Assembly: GCA_937895695.1 (NCBI GenBank)
Contig: CALBLM010000241.1
Coordinates: 1 to 7,990 of the forward strand
DNA length: 7,990 bases
Reading direction: 5' to 3'
Origin: an uncultured Megasphaera sp.
Lineage (GTDB): Bacteria; Bacillota; Negativicutes; Veillonellales; Megasphaeraceae
A program made the position numbers and the translations under genes. Of this stretch, positions 1 through 4,867 are shown one piece after another. The notes below the pieces were generated by a model. It was given only the letters and a program-made list of their open reading frames with translations. It had not been told where the DNA came from and did not search any database. How positions within the stretch are numbered: position 1 is the first letter of the stretch; each line of letters starts with the position of its first letter.

Positions 1-256
1 CTGGTTTTTCATTAATAATAACATTTCTTGCTACGACTTCATCCAAGGAACGGGCAGTTAAACTATATGTACCCGGCAAGTCAACAAAAAGCAATTCTTT
101 GCCGTCAAATGTACAATGTCCTTCTTTTTTTTCTACCGTAACGCCGGGATAATTCCCGACATGCTGCTTAGCTCCTGTAATATTATTAAAAATTGTCGTT
201 TTGCCGCAGTTTGGGTTGCCAGCTAAGGCTACCTTAATTTTTCCTGCATCTTCCAT
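1..256 (-). CDS. feoB: FeoB ferrous iron transporter, N-terminal G-domain (partial)
   Basis: This is the first 85 codons of FeoB, the inner-membrane Fe(II) permease with a cytoplasmic GTPase domain; the rest lies beyond the left edge. The visible part starts MEDAGKIKVALAGNPNCGKT, so the G1/P-loop is GNPNCGKT at residues 13-20. It is followed by a G2 region reading NYPGVTVE and a G3 region reading VDLPGTYSL, then the SLDEVVARN stretch that is typical of FeoB. No membrane segment is reached. The ATG lies 5 nt after the feoA stop codon. The nearest Shine-Dalgarno-like run, AAGGGGG, is inside the end of feoA about 13 nt upstream, so translational coupling to feoA is likely. The family call is firm. 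The length and integrity of the rest of the gene cannot be judged. Confidence 0.96.
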   Translation of the reverse strand, partial: MEDAGKIKVALAGNPNCGKTTIFNNITGAKQHVGNYPGVTVEKKEGHCTFDGKELLFVDLPGTYSLTARSLDEVVARNVIINEKP

Positions 257-261
257 AACTA

Positions 262-504
262 CTATTTACCCCCTTCTACAGCTACCGTAATCATAGCTGC
301 TTCGTTCATTCGCAAAGCCAATGCACAACCTTTTACGTTGACTTCAATGGGATCACCAAGCGGTGCCTTTTTGACGACAGAGATATGGGAACCTTTGACA
401 ACGCCCATATCTACCAGACGGTGTTGAATATTGCCATGTCCCTGCAGGGCTTCGACAACACCTTTTTCACCGACTTTCATGTCTGCCAATGTAACGATGT
501 TCAT
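262..504 (-). CDS. feoA: FeoA family protein
   Basis: An 80-residue cytoplasmic protein of the FeoA family, which has an SH3-like fold and assists the FeoB permease in ferrous iron uptake. The family pattern is clear: an N-terminal TLADMKVGEKGVVEAL strand region, RLVDMGVVKGSHISVVKKAP in the middle, and GDPIEVNVKGCALALRMNEA towards the end, where small FeoA proteins typically read 'G(D/S)P...V.G..LALR..EA'. Length is normal for a stand-alone FeoA. The start is supported by GGAGAGGT ending 6 nt before the ATG. It lies 31 nt downstream of the DUF2325-type gene and 5 nt upstream of feoB, so the three genes form one transcription unit read from a promoter near 913-941. Confidence 0.95.
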   Translation of the reverse strand: MNIVTLADMKVGEKGVVEALQGHGNIQHRLVDMGVVKGSHISVVKKAPLGDPIEVNVKGCALALRMNEAAMITVAVEGGK

Positions 505-535
505 CTTCTTACCTCTCCTTCATATGCACAGACAG

Positions 536-832
536 CTATCCACAACAACAGCGCTCTGCGCGTGATTCTAATATACACTTAAGCGAGTTAGAACTGCTGG
601 TATGAGAACGTACAACCTCTACATTCTTTCGCTGTGCTTCTTTCAATGCACACCGTACCATACTATGACTAACTGTGCTAGTGAACAAGATAACTAAATC
701 CGGCGAACCTATTTTAGATTTAAAATCGCTCGGAACTTGCGTAAATACTTTTGCCTTATACGAATATTTTTTGCATATTGTTTTGTACTGACAAACCATG
801 CAATCATTTCCACCTACGATGACGACACTCAT
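536..832 (-). CDS. Small cysteine-rich DUF2325-family protein, first gene of the feo operon
   Basis: A 98-residue protein that I place in the DUF2325 family from its opening MSVVIVGGND followed by CMVCQYK, the DLVILFTSTVSHSMV core and the VVRSHTSS segment. The function of the family is not established. Predicted cytoplasmic, with alternating strands and helices resembling a small Rossmann-like half-domain. It contains eight cysteines: C11, C14 and C20 in a CxxC-x5-C cluster, C61, C86, and a terminal C95-C96-C97 run before the last glycine. Such a set could bind iron, a Fe-S cluster or zinc. AAAGGAG lies 8 nt before the ATG, which supports the start. As first gene of the operon with feoA and feoB it may be a Feo accessory or sensor, in the place where other bacteria carry FeoC. 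That role is inference. Confidence 0.88.
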   Translation of the reverse strand: MSVVIVGGNDCMVCQYKTICKKYSYKAKVFTQVPSDFKSKIGSPDLVILFTSTVSHSMVRCALKEAQRKNVEVVRSHTSSSNSLKCILESRAERCCCG

Positions 833-887
833 TTACATCGCTCCTTTCTATTAGCTCCGTAAATAATACTGGCACTTCCCTTCCATT

Positions 888-906
888 GATAATACATTTC
901 ATTACC
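888..906. promoter_or_regulatory. Fur-box-like operator overlapping the feo transcription start
   Basis: Read on the minus strand, the 19 nt GGTAATGAAATGTATTATC match 14 of 19 positions of the classical Fur consensus GATAATGATAATCATTATC (13 of 19 on the plus strand). Both outer half-sites are well conserved and the centre is not. The site lies immediately downstream of the -10 element over the predicted start point, where a bound repressor would block initiation. Iron-responsive repression by a Fur-type protein is the natural reading, by analogy with other feo operons. Confidence 0.65.
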
Positions 907-912
907 ATATTT

Positions 913-941
913 AGTATATAAAATGCTTTTTTATCTGTCAA
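913..941 (-). promoter_or_regulatory. Sigma-70/SigA-type promoter of the DUF2325-feoA-feoB operon
   Basis: On the minus strand a perfect -35 TTGACA (936-941) is followed after exactly 17 nt by TATACT (913-918), one mismatch from TATAAT. Transcription would start near position 906, leaving a leader of roughly 75 nt before the DUF2325 start codon. This is the best promoter in the window. Confidence 0.85.
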
Positions 942-1029
942 GTAATAAAAGTGAATATTGTTACTAAATATAGATATTGTCTTAAAATAGTCGTTTTTTT
1001 ATTTATTATTGTAAATTTCTCGTTTTAAA

Positions 1030-1044
1030 TGATAATAATTTTGA
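1030..1044. promoter_or_regulatory. Second Fur-like 7-1-7 palindrome
   Basis: TGATAATAATTTTGA matches 12 of 14 informative positions of the 7-1-7 Fur-family consensus TGATAAT-N-ATTATCA. The left half-site is perfect and the right one has two mismatches. It lies about 85 nt upstream of the candidate plus-strand promoter and about 90 nt upstream of the feo -35 element. It could therefore be an auxiliary site for either gene, or a chance match in AT-rich DNA. Confidence 0.4.
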
Positions 1045-1114
1045 TAGCTGATTATTTTATTTTATAGTTATTATAATTTTCATTATGATAATTTAGGTTT
1101 TCTATTTATTTTTC

Positions 1115-1144
1115 TTGATTTTTTAGGAGTAATCTTGATAGAAT
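1115..1144 (+). promoter_or_regulatory. Candidate promoter of the kinase-like gene
   Basis: TTGATT (1115-1120) and TAGAAT (1139-1144) are separated by 18 nt, giving a leader of about 77 nt before the ATG at 1228. Other AT-rich combinations further downstream, for example TTGTAA near 1155 with TTTAAT, are almost as good, so the choice is tentative. Confidence 0.35.
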
Positions 1145-1227
1145 AAACTACGTTATTGTAAAAATTTCGTAATATATTTTTTAATATCTAAGATATCGGC
1201 ATCATTTTAAAATGAAAGGCATTTAAT

Positions 1228-1950
1228 ATGATTGATACAACATTAGAAAAACAAGTCATCCAACTTCTGCATGATTACCCAACAACCCGTATTCAGTCTT
1301 TTTCTTACAAAGAAAACAAATATTTTATCAAACGCTGTCTTCCCAACGGCCGCAATGCCTTTGCTAAACCCAATCCGGTTATGGCATTTTTGGAAGAAGC
1401 CTATAAAATCACAGTCGTAAACAGCCGCATTCCGCTAGCACCAACGATTGTGCTTTGGGGTCCTGATTATTTTGTCATGAAAGACAGTGGACAAACACTC
1501 CAACATATTGCAAAAGAAGACGAATGGATTCCGTTGCGCCAACACGTTTTCTTTGAAGCCGGCAAAAGTCTAGCTCTCCTTCATCAAGCGGGATTGCACC
1601 ACGGACGTCCAGCACTGCGTGATATCGCATTTTACAAAGAAACTAATAGGATAACCTTCCTAGATTGGGAAAACGAAAAGCGTTTTTTCCATATTCAACC
1701 GGAAACACTAGATGTTCTGTTATTCATCCATAGTTGTTTTCGTGAAGAATGGCCGAGTATGGAATTATTAGACGCTGCCATTACGGGATATCTATCTATT
1801 CCGTCGAGTCACCTTATTTGGGAAAATCTAAAAAAATTCATTCATGCTCATTCTGCATTATTTACGTCCTGTCATTACCTGTCGGCATTTCATTGGATTG
1901 ATGTCGTATCATTGGACAAAGCTCATCAATATATCGAAATGCATGCATAG
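1228..1950 (+). CDS. Protein-kinase-fold enzyme, Kdo kinase/WaaP/Bud32-like
   Basis: A 240-residue soluble protein with the landmarks of a small protein-kinase-like phosphotransferase. The strand YFIKR carries the presumed ATP-binding lysine K35. E56 or E57 in MAFLEEAYK fits the helix-C glutamate. VMKDSG (83-88) fits the hinge. HHGRPALRDIAF (124-135) is a catalytic loop in which D132 occupies the position following HGRP..R, and ITFLDWE (142-148) gives the metal-binding D146 in place of DFG. The HGRP..RD and (L/I)D(F/W)E pair is what I associate with bacterial Kdo/heptose kinases and Bud32/RIO-like proteins rather than Ser/Thr kinases, so a lipopolysaccharide or small-molecule substrate is possible in this diderm. 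There is no signal peptide or membrane helix. AAAGG lies 8 nt before the ATG. It is a single gene, divergent from feo and convergent with the exporter. The fold is fairly sure; the substrate is unknown. Confidence 0.85.
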   Translation: MIDTTLEKQVIQLLHDYPTTRIQSFSYKENKYFIKRCLPNGRNAFAKPNPVMAFLEEAYKITVVNSRIPLAPTIVLWGPDYFVMKDSGQTLQHIAKEDEWIPLRQHVFFEAGKSLALLHQAGLHHGRPALRDIAFYKETNRITFLDWENEKRFFHIQPETLDVLLFIHSCFREEWPSMELLDAAITGYLSIPSSHLIWENLKKFIHAHSALFTSCHYLSAFHWIDVVSLDKAHQYIEMHA

Positions 1951-1993
1951 TGGTGACACCCCGTTTTTCCCAACAACTCATGCACATAGCCAA

Positions 1994-2008
1994 CATATTG
2001 ACAATATG
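1994..2008. repeat. Perfect 7-1-7 inverted repeat in the convergent intergenic region
   Basis: CATATTG-A-CAATATG is a perfect palindrome with a one-base centre. It lies 43 nt after the kinase-like gene stop codon. A looser stem, GATAGG (2008-2013) pairing with CCTATC (2028-2033) and followed by TTTTGTTTT, comes directly after it and may contribute to 3'-end formation of the plus-strand transcript. A palindrome of this size is expected about once per window of this length by chance. Confidence 0.3.
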
Positions 2009-2066
2009 ATAGGGGCAATGATAAAATCCTATCTTTTGTTTTCACATATAGCAATTGAATTTGTAC

Positions 2067-2104
2067 AAAAAAAAAAGAGACCGTTAACGCGATCTCTCTT
2101 TTTT
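2067..2104. terminator. Bidirectional Rho-independent terminator between convergent genes
   Basis: The stem is formed by 2076-2083 and 2090-2097 around a 6-nt loop. On the minus strand it pairs AGAGATCG with CGGTCTCT (one G-U pair) and is followed by nine T residues (opposite 2067-2075), a strong terminator 23 nt after the exporter stop codon. On the plus strand the same hairpin has one mismatch and is followed by six T residues (2099-2104), so it can also end the kinase-gene transcript. Confidence 0.9.
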
Positions 2105-2119
2105 GTATTCTCGAGGCCA

Positions 2120-2962
2120 TTATTGTTCAAATTGTGAAACATATAAGTCATGATACAAACCGCCACGGATCATCAATTCTTCATGGGTACCGCGTTCACC
2201 AATACCCTCCGGCGTCAGCACGACAATTTCATCAGCATGTCGTATAGTAGCCAACCGATGGGCAATCATCAATGTCGTACGATTTGCCGATAATACCTGC
2301 AAAGACTGTTGAATTTTTTGTTCTGTTTCATTATCCAGTGCCGATGTGGCTTCATCTAAAATCAGAACCGGTGGATTTTTCAAAAACATCCGGGCAATCG
2401 CTAGTCTTTGCTTTTGTCCTCCTGACAATTTGACACCTCGTTCGCCAATTGCACTGTTATATCCATCCGGTAAATTCATAATAAATTCATGGGCATGAGC
2501 CAGTTTAGCCGCTTCTATGATTTCCGCCTCTGTTGCATCTGGCCGTCCATAAGCAATATTCTCCCGAATAGAATCGGAAAACAAAAAAACATCTTGTTGC
2601 ACAATGCCTACATGGCGTCGTAAAGAAGATAATGTATACTGACGTATGTCAGTACCATCCAAATAAATATGGCCTTGTTGAATATCATAAAAACGAAGCA
2701 GTAAACTAGCAACACTAGATTTGCCAACCCCTGTCGATCCTACAATAGCCACCGTCTTGCCGTGGGGAATATCCAACGAAAAATCCTGTAGCACATTATC
2801 ATGTCCATTATACGAAAAATAAACGTGCTGAAACGATATATACCCTCGCACCTGCCTGGCTTCCCTCGCATCCGCATGGTCTTGAACGACCGGCTGTGTA
2901 TCCATTAGTTCCGTATAGCGTGTATATCCGGCTAATCCTCGCTGATACCGTTCAGTAAGCAT
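2120..2962 (-). CDS. ABC exporter, ATP-binding half (3' fragment of a split gene)
   Basis: This 280-residue frame is the nucleotide-binding half of an MsbA/multidrug-type ABC exporter. Residues 1-20 (MLTERYQRGLAGYTRYTELM) are the linker helix that normally follows transmembrane helix 6. All ATPase motifs are present: Walker A GSTGVGKS (75-82), Q-loop VQQD (121-124), signature LSGGQKQR (179-186), Walker B VLILDEA (199-205) with E204, and switch histidine H235. No membrane segment is present. The ATG overlaps the end of the membrane-domain frame by 11 nt and has no Shine-Dalgarno sequence, so translation would depend on re-initiation or coupling. In related exporters both halves are one polypeptide of about 570-600 residues, and the two frames here sum to 570. 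The ATPase half is undamaged. The unusual feature is the frame break upstream. Confidence 0.88.
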   Translation of the reverse strand: MLTERYQRGLAGYTRYTELMDTQPVVQDHADAREARQVRGYISFQHVYFSYNGHDNVLQDFSLDIPHGKTVAIVGSTGVGKSSVASLLLRFYDIQQGHIYLDGTDIRQYTLSSLRRHVGIVQQDVFLFSDSIRENIAYGRPDATEAEIIEAAKLAHAHEFIMNLPDGYNSAIGERGVKLSGGQKQRLAIARMFLKNPPVLILDEATSALDNETEQKIQQSLQVLSANRTTLMIAHRLATIRHADEIVVLTPEGIGERGTHEELMIRGGLYHDLYVSQFEQ

Positions 2963-3824
2963 AGTTAATAGGACGAATAAATACCATCAAATACATCAGA
3001 AAAGCAACCAAATCACCTAGCTTCATCATCCCCAGCATAATAAAAAAGCTGCCGGCAGCGATAATCACCAAGTTTGTCAAATTAGAAAAAAAGATAATAC
3101 TGCTCGTTAAATACGATTCAAATAAAAATGTTCGCTGTTGAGCCTGCTGCAGCGCATGACTAGCCGTAACAAATTTTTTTAGCTCCAATGCTTCATTACC
3201 AAAAGATTGTACCAGGCGGATGGCATTTAGACTTTCCATGGTTTGCGAGCTGACCATACCCATTTTTTCTCGCGCCTTGCGAAACGCTGACTTCATACGG
3301 CGGTTGAGAAGAATCGTCCCGCCTGTTTTGATCGCAATAAGGAGCAAAACAAAAATAGCTAACTGCCAGTTAATATAAAATAAAAAAAATGCACTGCCTC
3401 CCATGGTAATCAAACAGACCATAATCAGATTGGGCATCTGAAAAACTAAATCGCCAATTTCAGAAATATCACTAATAATTCGTGACAACAACTGACCGGT
3501 TTTGGCATTATCAAAAAAGGAAAAGCTCATCGTTTCAATATGGGCAAACAGGCGACAACGCAAATCATGTTCAATATGCGTTCCCATACTGCGTCCCCAA
3601 TAGGATACGCCAAAAGAGATACAAAGGCAGGCTACATACAAAGAAAACAAAATGACAGCCATATAAAGTAACTGTGTCATATTACCTGCCGGTAAAACCG
3701 TTTCCAAGATATATCGCACGATCATAGGAAAAGAAATTTCCATACCGGCACTCAACACGGAACCTATGATGACAAAGAGTAACGTATGATAATATGGCGC
3801 ATAACACGCCCACAATCGTTTCAT
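2952..3824 (-). CDS. ABC exporter, transmembrane half (5' fragment of a split gene)
   Basis: A 290-residue frame starting MKRLWACYAPYYHTLLFV and encoding a complete six-helix type-I ABC exporter membrane domain. Hydrophobic segments lie near residues 13-37, 50-75, 128-150, 153-172, 240-263 and 266-283. The coupling regions EHDLRCRLFAHIETMSFSFFD and GQLLSRIISDISEIGD (109-124) are typical of lipid, peptide or drug exporters. I choose the start at 3824 because AAGGGGG lies 4 nt upstream; a longer frame from 3872 adds 16 residues that cross an inverted repeat and have no ribosome site. The frame ends FIRPINYAY-stop just after helix 6, where a fused ATPase domain should continue, and that domain is found in another frame directly downstream. 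As written the protein lacks its motor. What it exports is not evident; siderophore, haem or lipid are all possible. Confidence 0.87.
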   Translation of the reverse strand: MKRLWACYAPYYHTLLFVIIGSVLSAGMEISFPMIVRYILETVLPAGNMTQLLYMAVILFSLYVACLCISFGVSYWGRSMGTHIEHDLRCRLFAHIETMSFSFFDNAKTGQLLSRIISDISEIGDLVFQMPNLIMVCLITMGGSAFFLFYINWQLAIFVLLLIAIKTGGTILLNRRMKSAFRKAREKMGMVSSQTMESLNAIRLVQSFGNEALELKKFVTASHALQQAQQRTFLFESYLTSSIIFFSNLTNLVIIAAGSFFIMLGMMKLGDLVAFLMYLMVFIRPINYAY

Positions 3825-3840
3825 GAATCCCCCTTTTTGC

Positions 3841-3860
3841 TGTATAGAGATGTATAGAAA
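3841..3860. repeat. Tandem 10-nt repeat in the exporter leader
   Basis: TGTATAGAGA and TGTATAGAAA stand head to tail and differ at one base. They lie between the hairpin at 3862-3916 and the ribosome site of the exporter gene. On the minus strand each copy contains TATACA, a fair -10 element, but no matching -35 element is seen at 16-18 nt from either copy. Confidence 0.5.
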
Positions 3861-3861
3861 A

Positions 3862-3916
3862 GATAGTGACAATCACACAGCTACCTATGATATGTCGCTG
3901 CACTACTGTCACTATC
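3862..3916 (-). repeat. Long-arm inverted repeat between the ChaN gene and the ABC exporter gene
   Basis: GATAGTGACA (3862-3871 on the plus strand) and TGTCACTATC (3907-3916) are perfect 10-nt inverted arms around a 35-nt centre. The centre can form a weaker inner stem using CAGC/GCTG plus G-U pairs. On the minus-strand transcript the distal arm is followed by UUUUCU, a short U-tract, so the element may be a partial terminator or attenuator reducing exporter expression relative to the receptor and ChaN. It could also be an RNA-stabilising 3' end or a protein-binding site. Confidence 0.6.
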
Positions 3917-3932
3917 CATTATCGCTACTTGT

Positions 3933-4853
3933 TTATTTTATTGCATGGGCTGTTTCTAATGCTAAATATTCACCTTCTGCTGCATGAGCACGTGCAATAT
4001 CTCCTATGGCATCTGTATCAGCATCATAATGCACCGTATTTATCACAGCAATACGATTCTTCGGCTGCAGCTGAGCCAATTTTTCAACCATACCCAAATG
4101 ACCAGCACTATGAAAATTACCAACAACATGATAGACAACTGCCTGTAGGTGTTCCTGTCGATACAGCGAAATACTTTCTGCCATGGCATCATCTTTAAGG
4201 CACTGTGCCATAAACATGGGTTGTACCATCTGCGGAGGAATATTCATGCCACCTTTGTCTGCATTCATGCCTTGCATGACAGCAGCAAATTTTTCTCTGT
4301 ACGCAGCTGACCCGGCCCGGTGTACCTTAGGAAGGTATTGTTTATCTTTGTCTGCGATGCTGTCCAGTGTTTTCGACTTGGCATACGCTGCCGCTATGCG
4401 ACGCGGAATATTACCGGTCAATACAGGAACATGGTGTGCTTTAGCAAATTCTACCAATGGCCGATATGCCATTTCATATTGCGGCCACGGCCGAGATGCT
4501 GCCAAAAATTCAGCTTCCGTAATCGTTCCGGCTAAATACTGATTCATCACAGGTTGTACGTCTCGTTCAAACATTTCCATCGACAAGACCAAATTGGCTC
4601 CATGTTTTTGATATAAGCTCTTCAAAACAGCTAATTCAGCATGATGGACTGGCTGACTATCATGAAACTCGCCAAATACAACGACATCATATGCTGCCAG
4701 TCCATCTATCATCGCAGATAAGGAAACCGGTTGGGTTGTACTACTTTGCACAAAAAGTACGTTTTCTTCGGCATCTTTAGTCGCTGCACGCACGGAAGAT
4801 AAGAGCGAAAAAAAGCAAAGCACAATTGCTAATACCACTAGTTTTACATACAT
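3933..4853 (-). CDS. ChaN-family (haem-binding, PF04187-type) periplasmic protein
   Basis: A 306-residue exported protein of the ChaN family, whose studied member in Campylobacter binds haem and is linked to iron uptake. Residues 1-23 form a signal peptide (MYVKLVVLAIVLCFFSLLSS, then VRA-A). No lipobox is convincing, so a soluble periplasmic form is more likely than the lipoprotein form known elsewhere. Family motifs are GEFHDSQPVHHAE (61-73), SMEMFERDVQ (91-100), WPQYEMAYRPLVEFA (123-137) and VGNFHSAGHLG (244-254). The segment 193-224 is rich in methionine. I choose the ATG at 4853 because AGGAGA precedes it and the signal peptide follows; the longer frame from 4898 would overlap the receptor gene. 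It starts 14 nt after the receptor stop codon, so the two are co-expressed. Its likely job is handling iron or haem delivered by the receptor. Confidence 0.88.
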   Translation of the reverse strand: MYVKLVVLAIVLCFFSLLSSVRAATKDAEENVLFVQSSTTQPVSLSAMIDGLAAYDVVVFGEFHDSQPVHHAELAVLKSLYQKHGANLVLSMEMFERDVQPVMNQYLAGTITEAEFLAASRPWPQYEMAYRPLVEFAKAHHVPVLTGNIPRRIAAAYAKSKTLDSIADKDKQYLPKVHRAGSAAYREKFAAVMQGMNADKGGMNIPPQMVQPMFMAQCLKDDAMAESISLYRQEHLQAVVYHVVGNFHSAGHLGMVEKLAQLQPKNRIAVINTVHYDADTDAIGDIARAHAAEGEYLALETAHAIK

Positions 4854-4867
4854 GTTTTTAGGTTCTC

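Larger units (their letters stand above)
833..1227. other. AT-rich divergent intergenic region between the feo operon and the kinase-like gene
   Basis: This 395-nt stretch carries no credible open reading frame. It holds the promoter and Fur-like box of the feo operon on its left side, a second Fur-like palindrome at 1030-1044, a short perfect palindrome ATTAT-G-ATAAT at 1082-1092, and a candidate plus-strand promoter at 1115-1144. Two copies of ATATTGT occur 19 nt apart (955-961 and 974-980). From about 940 to 1225 the base composition is strongly AT-biased, so short AT palindromes there are expected by chance and should not be over-read. Confidence 0.8.

Noticed and set aside
955..980. Direct repeat ATATTGT x2 as a regulator site or repeat array
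   Set aside because: Two 7-nt AT-rich copies in an AT-rich gap are not distinguishable from chance.
1994..2008. CATATTG-A-CAATATG as a Fur-family operator
   Set aside because: It lies downstream of converging genes with no promoter nearby, differs from the Fur consensus, and a 7-nt-arm palindrome is expected about once by chance in 8 kb.
1844..2137. Overlapping small frames on both strands at the convergent junction
   Set aside because: They run through the end of the kinase-like gene and the terminator hairpin and lack ribosome sites or recognisable sequence.
3825..3872. Upstream in-frame start of the exporter membrane half at 3872
   Set aside because: The extra 16 residues have no Shine-Dalgarno sequence and begin inside the inverted repeat arm; the ATG at 3824 has AAGGGGG correctly placed.
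3866..4535. Several plus-strand open frames of 70-120 codons opposite the ChaN gene
   Set aside because: They are antisense to a well-recognised family member, have no ribosome sites and no recognisable protein pattern.
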